Assembly: GCA_932521025.1 (NCBI GenBank)
Contig: OW051469.1
Location: 7,080,398-7,144,397, forward strand
DNA length: 64,000 nucleotides
Origin: Oscheius onirici
Taxonomy: Eukaryota > Nematoda > Chromadorea > Rhabditida > Rhabditidae
Reading direction: 5' to 3'
Shown: positions 32,977 through 45,596 of the stretch, in pieces
Layout: every line of letters begins with the position of its first letter
Numbering within the stretch: the first letter of the stretch is position 1
The notes under the pieces: generated by a model
The model's database searches: none
What the model was told of the DNA's origin: nothing
The model's input: only the letters and a program-made list of their open reading frames with translations
Program-made: the position numbers and the translations under genes

Positions 32977-35900
32977 TCATAAGTGATCGACAAAAAACTC
33001 GAAAGGCTGGTTCATGGCTTGGCGGAACGATTGTCTGGAAGCGGCCATCTCCATTGGATAGTCTTCTAGTCGGGTTGGGAGGTTAGCCGACGAGGGAGGG
33101 GCGGGGGGAAGGAGGACAGCTCGTCTGGAATACTCGGATGAATTGGATCTCTTTCGAACACTTCTTTTATCTACAGAGAGACGATAGGTGAAAGGGACCA
33201 AAGAATATATTCCAGCCAAATTGGGAACAGGCTTTCCAGAAACAAACGTTCTTGAAATTCTATTCGTTAGGGGCTCATTGCTCTTATCGTTTTTGACATT
33301 CTGACAAATTTGAAGGATTGTGAGTTGCAAAGACTATTGTGCAATCTATACAACTTGGCCTAATTGCGAGCTTGAAAAGCTAGTTTTGGTTTGACAAGAC
33401 CTAATGCATCAACATACCTCCGGTGATCAGATCCACTTCCACTGCCTTCTCCAGATCCTCCAGAAGCCTGGGACCTAACGTCCGGACCACCCATAGTTCG
33501 ACCCATCATATGCGGGAAAGGAGAGACAGGCATCGAAGCATATCCAGAGACCTGAAAGACGACACAACGGTAAAAGGAAGGGGAAGAGTTAGGACGGACA
33601 ACACAGGACGACAGGACGACGTGCATTCGGAACGCAGACATTGAAACATTTATTCATTTCTCATGCCGATCACAACGTAAAGAAAAACATAGAAATATAC
33701 AATCGAATAAACCTAAAGGGACTTGAGCAAAATACGGTGCATCATGCTTTTGACCGGGGCAGTTCTCACCTGGAAGTGGATTGGGGGAAAGAGATCGAAA
33801 TGGCACCAAATGGATATCTTTGAGGGAATCAAGAACTCTCGATCAGATGTTCATGACGTACATACGGCCGTGCAAGTCGCTTACCATTGAGGCTGGACCT
33901 TGACTATTGGGCATTCCGGACGTCCACTGGGGCCATCGGACGCCAGAAACGGCCTGTTGGAACTCTTCCGGATGGGTGCGGTACCGTAGGAAGTCTGGAA
34001 AGAGTCCTTTTTCAAAAAATCGTTACAGCAAACTGAACAAAAGAATCTGTGAGAGCACGCGCTCAAAGGACTAGACAAAGCAGCAAGACCTACCAGCACA
34101 CTCGGGACCGAATCCGTAGTATCTCTGTTCGATGAAGGTCATCTGGTTGTGAATCATCTGGGTTATCAGCTTCTGTTTGAGCAGTTCTGTAGCCAATGCC
34201 TTGGCATCCTTCTTGTCCCGAAGTCCATCAACATGGTCCAGAAGCCATTCGATCAGATCCGTTCCGAGGAAAGAGTTTGGAACTGGCAGTTTGAGCCAGC
34301 TGCGGTCCTTGATCTCCAGACCGGAATCGGGCATAGCCATCGCTTGAACTATCTGAATACTACCCAGTGAGACAAAAAAATAAGAAGACTGACTCTTTTC
34401 CTGTCACTGGTACTGGTCAGTTTTCCGATTACCGTGTTCTGTCCACCAGAGCCGCCAGAATTGACAGTCGAGCTGCTAGGAGGTCGACCATGGGGCCAGT
34501 CGCCTGGAACCGGAGTGGGTGCTCCCTCAGAACCTGGAACTGTTTATGAATCAGGGAAACCCAATGAAAAAGCTACCTTCCAAGATGCTCGGCATGCCTC
34601 TCATTGCATTCGTGTGAGCTATCCAAGCCTGAGTGTCGATAGGCCTGACAGGCTCATCTCGATGATTTCGAGGCATTGTGAAGCAGCTCTTGGGCTGGTT
34701 GAACGACTTTGCCACGGTCAGTTTTATCGGACCTTTCTTCTGGACAGCGTCTCTGAGCACATCGACCGCCTGATCGTTTGTGAAGTTCTCGAAGGAGATA
34801 TCGTTGACTTGGAGAATCATGTCCCCGGCTTCTATCCGGCCGTCCAATGCCACGGCACCTCCTGAAGCTGAGTATTCAAATGACTTCAGAACAAGGATAG
34901 CAACGCCCTTCCAGGGCTGAAGCTGGAGATTTCTCGTCTTCTCCTATTATTTCGTCTGTCACAGAGCCTCAGCCCTAATTTCCCTTTCATACCTATCTTG
35001 TGATTCTCATCAAATAACACTGTCCCAGTAAGAAAATACCAAAGTTGTTATACCAAATACCAAAGCGCACTTAATTTTCCTGTCGTGACTTGTTAAATAC
35101 TAATTTGTAAAACGTTTGAAAAAAACAAAGCTCCCCTCCTTATCCTCAATTAGAGCTTCAGACAAACACACACACACACTTGGGATCAATTTAAAATAGA
35201 CAAGGTTTGCAACTTCCTTCCAGGGCTAGAGGTAGAGATTCCCCTTTCTTTTGCAAAACAAAACAACAAATTTCATCGAATCTTCACAAATCTCCTCTTA
35301 TTATTTCCAACTAGAAGCTTCAGACAGACAGACACACAATTTAATGAAGATCCCTACTCACCCTTGATGATGTTGGCCACATATATTCCATTGTCTCCTC
35401 TCGTTGAGCTTTCGCCAACAATTGAGATTCCGAGAAAGTTGACGGGGTCCATGTTGAGTGTAACAGTGATCACGTCCAGACTCATGGAGGATTCTGAATC
35501 AGCATATTATGACTAAAAGATTTGACAGTACCAGTAATGCTGGAGAAGGAGGAAGCCCTGGACGGTTTCCTGTAGTTCCTCCTCTTCTGTCGCCTCCTGT
35601 ACGCGTTGACATGCTGTCTCGACACGGACGTGATGTCAGTTGTGGTCGAACCCCTGGAAAGAGAAGCAATTAACAAAAGGCACCAAAGCAATAAATCGAG
35701 AATAGATTGGCTCTCCCACTTGTGTTTTACAGCGCAGTAATATTCGGATGAGTTCGAAGTGGTCGAATAGTAGTAAGCCTGTCCGTCACTGCCTTCAAAT
35801 TCACCGTCTTCCGTCGAATAGCCGGACATTTCGGCGGAGAAGGCAGTGTGTCGGGTTTGTCTTTGCGCACACACTAATCTAAGTCATCGCTCAAAAGGCA

Positions 35901-38900
35901 GAGGGATCAATGTCGTCATTTTAGGCTTGGAAAGGGAAAGAAACCAACCTGTCGTCCTCGTCGGAAAAGATGCGAGCGTCACTTTCGGAGCCGAGGGTAG
36001 AGTCTTCGAATCGTCTTCCCCGATGACCTGAAAATCTTTTTTAGAAAGGATTTGAAAAAAAAAAACTTCTTTAATGGGTTTTTGCGGGGTTGAGCCCTTT
36101 GCTCTTAACGATCACACAACAGGTTTTCCCAGACTTTATGATGCTCTCACAAGAACCTTCTAGCTGGCCTAGCTCACATTGTTGTGAAAGCTATAGTTTG
36201 AAAAAGAATTCTTAGAAAAAAACCCTGGTTAGATCTACAATGCAAAAAGTGGGACACCACAACTTCTAAGGTTAGGCCAGTCCCTTACCAATGAGATAGA
36301 AAGAAGCATTGCCGCTGAGTTCACTGGTCAACGAGAGATGACTCGTCCTGTGAAGAAACCCAATGAGATGTCTTCGCGGCGAAGCATCTGGCGCCGTGTC
36401 CTTCTTTCCCTGATAAGTGCTGGTCGTGTTGCTGCCTCCGTACTTTCGCATTCGTTTTTTCCCAGGGTCAATTGTCGCCGCTGTAGATTCGACGTCATCC
36501 GCAACTCCGCTCTCATACAATGGTGGGAGAATCTTGCTCTCGACGTAGGTCATCGTTCTGCTCAGGCCGCGAGGAGCCGGTTTCGGCTTCCAGAGCTGAT
36601 CGAACGTCTCCAAATTGCTGAGCATTCTCGGAGCCGGAGTGATGGAAATCTGAGGGATGCGAGAAGAGGCTTTGAGTTCTGGCGGAGCTGGAGAGACTTT
36701 CCTGCCAATCGGTAGAACCTTTTCCGGCGGAGGAGCTCGTCGTCTGACTGGACTACGGTCCTTCGGAAGGTTGACAGAATGAGGACGGGGCAGAAGTTTA
36801 GGCAGTGGTGGACTGGCAGCTAATGACAGGCGCTTGTTCTTCGTTTTGCCGTCAATTGAGCTCTCAGACTGGCGCTTTTTCAGCCTGCCGGCTATCAGCA
36901 CCGGTACGGGTCCTAATGAATTGGCATCGGCGGAGGTCTTACTGCGTCGAAGCACCGGGTCCAGGCAGCCGTCCTTGAAAACCATTGGCTCGCCTGCTGC
37001 AGCGCCTGAGACAGCGACTATTCGAGAAGTTCCAGTACTGGGTTTAAGCTCTTTTCTTTCGTCTTTCCGACTCAGAGTGAAGATGTTCTGAAGGATCTTC
37101 GAGCCACTGATACTTCCCATGTAGCGCCGTTTCGTCCTCTTCTTCTCCTCATCTTCTAACGATTCCTGTTGAGCCATTGGGGCCTTGACCTGCTTCTTTT
37201 CCATTCGCAAAACCATTGCAGCTACTCGACCACTTAACGACTCTGTCGCTTTGATCCGAGCTGGCTGTCTGCTCGTGGTCTGCTGCTCGTTAAGCACGTC
37301 TCGCAGTAGTGAACTCCGACTCGGCAGATTCTCTTTTGATGAGGCTGATCGCGAGGACATCTTGTAAAGAAAAATAGTGTATTAGGGAGGATCGAAGAGA
37401 GGAGAAGAGTCAAACACGCGGAGGGTACTCGAAGGAGCGGAGCGCGACAATGACTTTGCAGGAAGAGCTAGAGAGCGACTGAGGAGGCGAAAAAAACAAA
37501 GATTTAGACCGATTATTGATTGCAGTATGGTCTGTTCTGTTCTGGTCAGCAAGACTTGACTACGGAGCGGTCTTTGCTCAAAAGAGTTGGAAGGGAAAGC
37601 TCTATAAAACAGGGTGAGAAACTGTTTGTACCCTACATTTCAAAGATGTTTGTGTGATTGAGAGCCTATCATAAAAAACTGAAGCTGCTCGGTACTTTCA
37701 AGACTTCTCAAGATAGAGGTAAGTATTTTTAAAAGACTGTAAAAGATTAGTTAGTTCGCTGACATCACTAAGAAAAACAATATCCAGATCTGTGATCCAG
37801 TGATCACAGGTCACTTGACTCTCTCCGTAGAGTATCCAACGAAATCGTCTAATCACAAAAGAGCAGATGTCTGATCGCAAAGTGATCTGTGCTCCTGATC
37901 CTTGGGTTCAAGTTTTGATGGTTTGGTTCAAACAAGAACAAAGTGATTTTGACAGTGACGGAACAGAGTCGAAACTGTCGGTTCTAAAACTATACCAGGC
38001 TATAGAACCAGAATTATTTCGATCTCTAAGAGTAAGCGAAAGAGAGTGAGGCTATAAAAACGACTGGATGGAGGACAGAAGAAGTGGTCAGTCGAAACAG
38101 ATGTCATTGATACGGGCCGAGAGGGACAAATTTGTTCAGAAGATTATCGAAGAAAACATTCTCTTTTTCCGGAACATTCTGCGCACAGAAACAGAGAAAT
38201 GAGACAGGAGAGTGCTCATTCTTGCGCATACAAACAGAGAGAAGAAGACCCGTGAGATCAGTCAGAACTATCATCACCGCGCAGCTGATAGCTCCTCTCA
38301 AAATAACGAGGGACTTTGAAGAAGAGAGCCGGTTACAACAGGCGTGAGAGTGTGTGTGTGCAATCATTAAGAGCACTGGCGCTAACAATTGGCATGTAGC
38401 ATCAGGACATCAATTGTCCGCCGCTCCTGGACAATGACCAGGTGTCAAGGCGATGTAATCAAAACAGCTTCTTACCTTGGGCATACTGGGCGGGCTGATA
38501 CATCTGCTGTTGTGGCTGGCGACGGTTCAGACTGCCTCTCATATAATGAGGAACTGGAGCTGAGAACATCGACTCCGAATCCGTGCTCATCACTGAAAAA
38601 AGTATTTTCTAATTCTCATTCTCAGTTCTTCTGGTCATCCGTCTTGGTATTATTTTTCTGCACTCGTGTTTCAATTTTTAGAATTCGGAGCAACTGTTGG
38701 TTTGCAATCAAATTTATGGACTTCCGCAACATTCCGCAAAGACACATGTCTGGTCGAAATGTTCTTGTAACCGACATCTTTGACCATAGTTCTATTTAAA
38801 AGGGTGAGAAGAAAGAGAAGATTTGAATGGAAAACCGGAAGGTCAGACTTCTCATATTTTCAGGGATTTCAGTTCTATGGAACCATTTTCCAGCACAAAA

Positions 38901-40431
38901 AGATCCTACAAGGTACAAAGTTTTTCGATCAAATCAAATTTCGACCAAAACTCTATTTTTCGAAAAAAAAAGGTTCTAGATTTGGGCAATCCTCTACTTT
39001 TAAAACGGTTCCAGCTGTTTGTCTCCCAGTCGGTCCAAAGAAAAGACTCACTGCTGCTATCGAAGTGGTGCTGATTCTGTCGGTACATGTTGTGATTGTA
39101 GCGTCCTTGCGGAGCTGGGCCCGGGACCATCTGGTGTCTGACCGACTTCGGCAGACCACTGCTCCCATCGGAAGTTGTCGAGCCCTCGGTTGTGAAGATG
39201 TGCAGCTCGAAACGACCACTTGGAGCCTTTTCCAGTCTCACCATATCGTCTCGGATCTCCATTTTTACTGGTCTAAAATCATTTTGTTGATAGAAAGAAG
39301 ACAAGACTTACTGTCCACTGTCGGGATCAATAGTCTTCATATAATATTTGTAGTTTGTCCTGGTCAAAACTCTTTTGAAGTCACCGAGTGTTATGAGATC
39401 TGGACTCAGATGGACCTCGGTCATATATATTGTAGGATCCTCGTCCAAATAGTAGTAGACCTAAATAATCCGTGTGAATTCGAAGAGAGAAAGAGGAAAC
39501 CTTTGTGACGGCCGGGAAGCTCGGTTCATTTACGGCAGTTTCTGAAGTTTGGGACATGTTTCCGTCAGACATATCCGAAAGGCCAACGGCGCCTGAAATG
39601 AAGAGAATTTGTTAGAAAAGCGGGTGCTTTTGCTGTTTTGCGTTCACATTTTCTATTGGTAACAGTTAAATCAAATAATGAGACTGCCTTTCTCAATATT
39701 TTCAGACAATGGAATTTAGGTAGAACTCACTTACGGCCAGAAATAATACGTTTTAGGATGGGTCTCATTCTCCTGCGTAAAAAAGTTATCATCTATTAGT
39801 TGTCGACGTTTAAAATGGTGCTTACACAAGTGAGAATCTAACCAGTTACAAAAAATACAAAGTTAGCAACGCTTTTATCAGGGCTAGATATTTCCCATCA
39901 TTTGCGAAGTTAGATAATCTGCCTCCACTGCTTCTTGGTTCTGTCCCTCTAGCAACCTTATACGGTCTAGAAGTTACCAAAGAAAAACTACCCAGACCGG
40001 AACAATGTTCCCCTGACTATTTTATGCCAAAACTGACTAATTATCTTCGTTGTTTCAAAGAAACTTTTCCAAAAACATATCAAAACAATAACTTTGTCGA
40101 ATCTCCCCTTATTATTGCCAATTAGGGCTTAAAACAGACGCGAGAGTGTTCTCTCTCCAAATCCTCCGAACGAATTTTTTTGGACTGCGAACTATTGCAT
40201 AGGCCTGCTTGTTCAACTACCTCTTTAACTACCATGTCTCTCTGGAAGAACCTCCGTTCTTTTTGTTCCAATAAAAAACAATATCAAAATTTTACCTTCG
40301 TGATTGATGATAGAAGACAACTCTGCGCTGTCTGTCGTATCATTTAGGTTGATCCTCTTCGTATTCTCTACCACCGTAGCAAGAGTGACATCAGACGAGT
40401 CCATGATGTCAGACCCGTCGAAGGTGTCCAT
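32977..40431 (-). CDS. dsh: Dishevelled (DIX, PDZ, DEP scaffold of Wnt signalling)
   Basis: This cytoplasmic scaffold links Frizzled receptors to beta-catenin and planar-polarity branches. Exon 1 (40296-40431) starts [14 protein letters not shown] two bases after a splice acceptor and joins in phase to exon 2 (39501-39592). The DIX domain follows ([11 protein letters not shown] to the RFELHIF region, about 39460-39170). A linker with [18 protein letters not shown] and [20 protein letters not shown] leads to the PDZ domain ([19 protein letters not shown] at about 35480-35365; [15 protein letters not shown] and KLTVAK at 34870-34690). The DEP domain lies at about 34340-34090 ([20 protein letters not shown]). 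The C-terminus [19 protein letters not shown]-stop matches the conserved Dvl end. Introns hold several copies of a dispersed repeat. A 362-codon same-strand ORF lies between the DIX and PDZ parts (separate entry). Confidence 0.93.
34899..34980. repeat. Dispersed repeat family R1, copy a (dishevelled intron)
   Basis: The copy begins AGCAACGCCCTTCCAGGGCT and ends near CCTCAGCCCTAA. It shares its start with copies at 35204, 39863 and 60552. It lies in the intron that splits the PDZ domain. Confidence 0.6.
35117..35180. repeat. R1 tail fragment plus CA microsatellite
   Basis: Contains CTCCTTATCCTCAATTAG then AGCTTCAGACA and a short CA tract (about 35166-35180). It matches the end of copy b at 35204-35342. 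Confidence 0.5.
35204..35342. repeat. Dispersed repeat family R1, copy b
   Basis: Starts GGTTTGCAAC..CCTTCCAGGGCTA and ends AGCTTCAGACAGACAGACAC then AATTTA. This is the most complete copy seen. Confidence 0.65.
36272..37360 (-). CDS. 362-codon ORF inside dishevelled: alternative first exon or nested gene
   Basis: This long open frame lies in the intron between the DIX and PDZ coding exons, on the dishevelled strand. The protein is basic, rich in Ser, Pro, Lys and Arg, probably disordered, with proline-rich stretches ([18 protein letters not shown]). The ATG at 37360 follows a splice acceptor (TTTCTTTACAAG) with no gap. A donor (ATTG/GTAAGG, about 36287) just before the stop would join it in phase 1 to the dishevelled exon at about 36027, the same phase in which the DIX exon joins. 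So it could be an alternative, trans-spliced first exon giving a DIX-less dishevelled. Spliced after the DIX exon, its ORF would be out of frame. If unspliced it would be a nested single-exon gene. No homologue is recognised. Confidence 0.55.
   Translation of the reverse strand: MSSRSASSKENLPSRSSLLRDVLNEQQTTSRQPARIKATESLSGRVAAMVLRMEKKQVKAPMAQQESLEDEEKKRTKRRYMGSISGSKILQNIFTLSRKDERKELKPSTGTSRIVAVSGAAAGEPMVFKDGCLDPVLRRSKTSADANSLGPVPVLIAGRLKKRQSESSIDGKTKNKRLSLAASPPLPKLLPRPHSVNLPKDRSPVRRRAPPPEKVLPIGRKVSPAPPELKASSRIPQISITPAPRMLSNLETFDQLWKPKPAPRGLSRTMTYVESKILPPLYESGVADDVESTAATIDPGKKRMRKYGGSNTTSTYQGKKDTAPDASPRRHLIGFLHRTSHLSLTSELSGNASFYLIGKGLA
39863..40140. repeat. Dispersed repeat family R1, copy c (split)
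   Basis: Starts TTAGCAACG..ATCAGGGCTAGATA and ends CTTATTATTGCCAATTAG then GGCTTAAAACAGACG, with about 180 extra bases between the two conserved parts. It is in the first intron of dishevelled. Confidence 0.55.
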
Positions 40432-43400
40432 TTCTGCAAAAAAAGTAGTAAAAACTTGGAAAATAAAAAGACAAATATGAGAAACTCGCGAGAGGAGGTG
40501 TACACTGATATCGGACACGACAAACAGTTCTGGAGAGGCAGGCTCTCCACGGTCCGCGTGAGGCGAAGTAACGAACAAAAACGCTTGTAGAGACGAGAGG
40601 GGAACGAGGGATGAAAAAGTGTCAAGTAGAGAGAGTTTGATCAAGGAATACTTATCCGATACTTGTCAGTAACCGTTACTTTTCACACACACTTTTCACT
40701 CTTTGATGGGTTCAAATTGAACTCTTGACTGACTTGACTTCAAGACTAATCAGTCTTCAAACATGATTGATTGAAGCCTTTTTCACCGAGCAGAAAACTT
40801 AAAGGACTGCTTCGTAACTTTTAGAACAAAGGGCCGAGTTCTAACCAGGCTGACTCTGGCGACCTGACAGATGGTCTGATTCAGTGATCGTACATATGAG
40901 TCAAAGTGTTTAGTAACAGTGGGAACATCTAATCAGTCAGGTTTAAGGACTGTTTGGAGATCATCAAAACAAAAAAAATATCAAAAATAATGAAAAATTC
41001 CCGATGTTTTGGTTGAGTTTGTAGAATGATTTCAAAAACAGTCCTTCCAAAAAAAGTTAGAAAGAAGGATATATCAGACAAGTAGTTCCAGAAAACGGAT
41101 GCAGATGCCACGAGATGTCAAAAATTTGCTCGTAATGGAAATATCGCGTGCTTGTGTATCGAGAGAGGACAATTCCCCGGGGAATTCGGAAACGAGGCCA
41201 TCGGATGAAAGCCATTCAATAAGGGAGAGAGACAACTTCCAATTTCGTCAAAAAAGATAAGAAAGTTGTAAATCATTTTAAGCGAAAGATAGCAGCTCCT
41301 TTTAAATTAATGAGGGTCCAGAGACATTTTTGCATAATGAGGGATGGCTGTTGTGCCGGGTTGTGGCGTCGACCAAGCCAATCGATCGATACGGAACCCC
41401 CGACCACATGGGAGCACAAAGGTCTCTCTCTGTCCTAGGCCATATTGCGCAATTTGCTCCCTCTCTCCAGTCAATTTTGACCAATGACTCAGGAGGGTTC
41501 AATGGAGAATTGCAAAACGCCGAATCAGGAGAACTGGCGCTGGAGCAAGTGGTTTTTGAAAAGAGGCGTCTAGAAAACGCGCTCCAGTAGCAATGCCTTA
41601 TTTGAATTGAGGGTTAAATTGGAGAAGAGACATTTTTAGTGGAAAAATGTTTGCGAAGCAACATGACATCGCACGAGATTTGTGGACTCATTGTCAGAAC
41701 ATCAAATGATCCAATAGTCAAGTGGTGGTGAAAAAACTGACAAGAAGAAACGGAGAGAAGATTGCGTTCCAGACATTTTAGAGTCCCTAGTCGAATAATC
41801 CGAGAAGAAAATCCGCTCATACAAAAAAAATTATCCCGAGTATAGAAAAGAGAGTTCTAGTGAGGGAATAGGCTCAGAATGAGTATTCATAGCTTATTGG
41901 AAATTTTTGATCGTATTTAGAATGTTTCTCCAAAAAAAAATGGTCCCCAGAACTCTCACAATCAGAAGAACTGGTTTTTCAAGACAGCGACTAAAAGACT
42001 GACATTATGTCAGCGATAAGAGTATGTTTTCAGCCTTCGAAGGGATCACTAGTAGAAAATCATAGGTTTCGAAGAAGAGAGCATAAATCGGGACGGGATG
42101 GGAGAGAGTAACTCGATCCGGATTCTGTCACATTCTGACTGAAGAGTCTCGCGAAAAGGGGTCTAGAAGACAATGAGGATTAGGTGGGTTCAGAGCCCAT
42201 TGGGTGTGAATCGATGGCAATTATAAAAGGGCTCCGGGGCTAGCAATCAAACGGGGGATGTCGCGAAGAAGACGAGAAGAAGACAACCGTCGCGGGTCCA
42301 GATGAGTCAATAAGCGCCATGTGTTGCCAGTAATTGAATGCAGAGGACACAATAACACATGTGGGGACGTCTTGGAATCGGATCTCGCTTGGAGGTACTG
42401 TTGAATTCGGGACTTAACGAATGGCTGGAATTTGATTTTACCATGTTCTGGAAAGTTACACGCCCTGAAAGCGTTCACATTTCAGCAAAAAACGTTTCAG
42501 CTCTTCGAGAAACAGTAAAAGGAATGATCGAAAAAAAAAAATTTTTTTTGAATTCCCGCTGTTTCGGTGATTCAAAATTAGTTTGGCGGGAAATTAATTC
42601 AAGCTGATTGCCAATTTCACCTCATTTGTTTTCTTTTTCATTTCCTTCTCTCCTCAATTTTACTTTTGTTTTTTTTTTCATTATGACGAAAATTATCAGA
42701 GTGCCCTGCTGCAAACAACAAACGCGCCATTTCCGAACGGTTTGGCCAGCTGCCATGGGAGCTGTTGACAGGAGAAACCCGTCCAAGTGGCCGAGGCACT
42801 CGTTCCTCACTCGCATTTGACGTAATCACTGTTTGCCACGATCTATCATTTCTTGCCTGCTTTTTTCATCTTTTGTGTCATATGCAGACTATATGGCTGT
42901 GGTCCCAAGATCTAAAATCTGTTTGCTGACGGTGCGACCTGTTTCTTCTGCAAACGCCGGCTCTTTTAGGACTGTTTTTCTTCATTTCCTCATCACCCAC
43001 CAGGCGCTTCCTACTTCATTAGCCAGAAAATGTTCATTAAAAGCCATTCATGTTTGTACAATTGCGCAAAACTATTGTTGTAAACGCCCACACGATCGTT
43101 AATTGATACACTTATAGTTCATTTTGCCTCCAAATCTAGGTCATTTGACAACTTATTTTGATCTCGTGAGACTCAAAAACTGGGCCAGTCGGCAGGTGCT
43201 ACCAGATTACACCTTCCATATATCAGGCCGAGCCTGCCTGCGTGTTCCAACCTTCCATTCAATCTTGTAACGCTTCCTTATGACTTTCGAGACGTTCTCC
43301 CACCGAGTTGAGCCCACATAATAGCTATGTGTGCCCACAACTATTACTTATTTGCTCAACGTATCTCATTTGCAACGCTATTCCCGCCCTTTTCTCCTAT

Positions 43401-43959
43401 TAATTCTATGCCCTTCCAATACACTTGTCCCGATGATTTCTCTCCACCAATATCTTCTCGCCCATTCTTGTTGTGATGAATAGCGATCCCGTTGGCTTTT
43501 CGCCGTATCATTATCCAAATGCAAATGCATCAGCTATGCCTATATTCCCCCTTTTCCGCCACACATAATACGGGTCTCCCAAATCGTCTTCCATGTGTCT
43601 CTACCAATGAGTGACCTCTCTCCTTTCCTTTACTGTTCTTTTTCCCTCTCGCTCTCTGATGTTCATTGATTTGACCAATTGCCCGTTTTTTTGTACGCGC
43701 AGCATTACAACCAAACCATTTCTTTGTCATAAAGCATGCTATTTGCATTTTTTTAAGCCGAAATTTTGCGTAACTATGATCCGCTTCCCGGAGTCATTTG
43801 ATCACTCATATTTGAAGGCTGACTCGCACGTCCCTAAAAGGCCATCGATCTGTTCGAAGACTAATCACGTTCTGTTTAACAAGACGTCTCAGCACGATAA
43901 TCCTTCCTTATTTCATTTTCTCCTTTTCGAAGCTAACTTCCTTCTTTTCAGAGAGAGAG
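40432..43959. other. Large intergenic region upstream of dishevelled
   Basis: About 3.5 kb between divergent transcription units. ORFs in it (41330-41590, 42833-43102, 43611-44162) show no domain and no splice-consistent structure, apart from the small gene that starts at 43960. It should hold the dishevelled promoter. No clear repeat was found. Confidence 0.5.
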
Positions 43960-44477
43960 ATGGACAGCCTCGACACAGTCACTTCTCGGCTGCAGGCCGC
44001 AACAATTTCATCCAGGATGAAGGTGAGTCTCGTTTTATGTCGTCTCTTCAAGTAATAAGCTCGTTTGCAGAGCAGAGAAACGGCCAAAGGACTAGCGCCC
44101 AAATTCGAATCGGCGCCGAAGAAGACTTCTCCTCTCAAAGCGAGGTAAGAGTTTTGGTTTAGTCGCTTAAAAACTACTGGTTGCTATCCGTTTGCCTACA
44201 CACGTTCTTTGTTGCCCGATTCTCTAGAGACAGCCCACATTTAGGATGAATTAAAATATCTATTTCAGAATTCTGTCCTTTACTCACCGAATCGGAATCG
44301 GACGTATTCCGAAAATGGTCCCGGCCGAAGATATCAATCATGATACGCCCGAAGGAAGGAAGATTTTTTATGATCAGGTATGGCTTTTGTACTTTCTAGA
44401 CGTACCCCCTTTATTTTCAGATCGTATATCTCCTTCAAATTAAAGTACCAGCATCGCGTCACGTGACAGAATACTAG
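43960..44477 (+). CDS. Small four-exon gene, 100 residues, function unknown
   Basis: Four exons (43960-44022, 44071-44144, 44269-44377, 44421-44477) joined by GT-AG introns give one continuous 100-codon frame, with 303 coding bases including the stop. The ATG lies 8 bases after a strong acceptor (CTTCTTTTCAG, ending 43951). The product starts MDSLDTVTSRLQAATISSR, is basic in the middle (KSRETAKGLAPKFE, KKTSPLK) and ends KVPASRHVTEY. It has no signal peptide or membrane helix, and I do not recognise the family. Three phase-consistent introns and the acceptor-start arrangement seen in its neighbours argue that it is real, but the gene model is by hand, and a different frame for exon 3 (stop near 44340) cannot be excluded. 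Confidence 0.5.
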
Positions 44478-45596
44478 CCAGTCCCATACTCGTCTTGTCA
44501 ATTGTATACCTTCCGGTCAACGATCTCTTATTCAAATTTACGGTTCTCCACGTCGTAATATTAGCAGTTTTCTATTCTATACTGATTTTTCTCATTACTG
44601 TTCCATTTTTATTGTCACCTATTGGTTGTATGGTGTAGCCTGTTTCACACAAATTAACCTGTATAGCACACGACTTCTTTCTTCTACTGTTCTTATCATT
44701 CGATCATTCTAACACCCGAATCGTATCTCAGTTTTTTTCATTTCAGAGCTGCCTGGTTATTGGATCATATCAGCGATAATTATCTGAATTTTCCACTTTT
44801 CTTTTGCTCCGTATCCACATCAACATGGGCCAAAAGTTCCATATGCTGTGGATCAAAACGATCAATCAGAATATGCTGAGATTTCTTCCTTGGAATGTGT
44901 TTCATCCATTTTCACCGATTTCTGTAGCTCAGAAGCCGCCAAATCATTTTGGAGCCACGTGAAAGCTCATTTCTGTCCAAACTTGCGTAAAAAGTTACCG
45001 ACAGTGATTTATTGTTACCCGGATCTCCCTCAACTTCTTCACGTCCTTCCACGATTTGAAACCAAAACTTACACGTTTTGTCCTGGAGCCTTTGAATTGC
45101 GATGTTTGGCGCGGAAAAGAGCTTGTTTCAGCTGATCACATGTTCACAAATCCATTCAGCTGGCGCTTTTTCTTCTCACGCGCTCGTGCGTACATTTTCC
45201 TTCAGAGAATTGGTCATTTCCTTTTCCTACTTTTCGTTTCTCACCTTTCTCATATTTTGTCTTCGAATTATTCACAATATACTCCTCTCTACGATTATTG
45301 ATTAGAATCTTCGAAAACACATTGAAAATTAGTCGGTGCGCTCTGAAAAGCATCTCGGATTGAAAACGGTCAGCTGATAGGCCGCTGTAATTTTTCAAGA
45401 AGCCAGTCATGCAAAAGTGTCTCAATTCGTCTTCAGTCCAGCCGAATTCCACTTAATCCCCAAAATGTCTTTCGAGAGCCCTCTCTCACGGCGCACGTCA
45501 TGCCAAAATATTGGTGTTTAATAGGTTCTTCCTCCCCAGATTTCTCTTCGTCTTTTTCTCTCCTTCATTGAAACTTCGAGCAATTTTCAGTGTCAG
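44478..45596. other. Intergenic between small gene and USP47
   Basis: About 1.1 kb. Overlapping plus-strand ORFs at 44848-45135 and 45056-45301 have fairly protein-like composition but no recognised domain, and I could not splice them to either neighbour. They may be chance, or exons of an unrecognised gene. Confidence 0.35.

Noticed and set aside
36320-36370. Similarity of [11 protein letters not shown] in the internal ORF to the 'STLMTSELE' linker of vertebrate dishevelled.
   Set aside because: The next dishevelled exon contains a better match ([18 protein letters not shown]), so this one is probably coincidence.
38104-38388. Minus-strand 94-codon hydrophobic ORF in a dishevelled intron.
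   Set aside because: No recognised domain and no phase-compatible splice to dishevelled exons; likely chance.
44848-45301. Overlapping plus-strand ORFs upstream of USP47 with protein-like composition.
   Set aside because: No domain recognised, and I could not join them in phase to USP47 or the small gene; left as unassigned.
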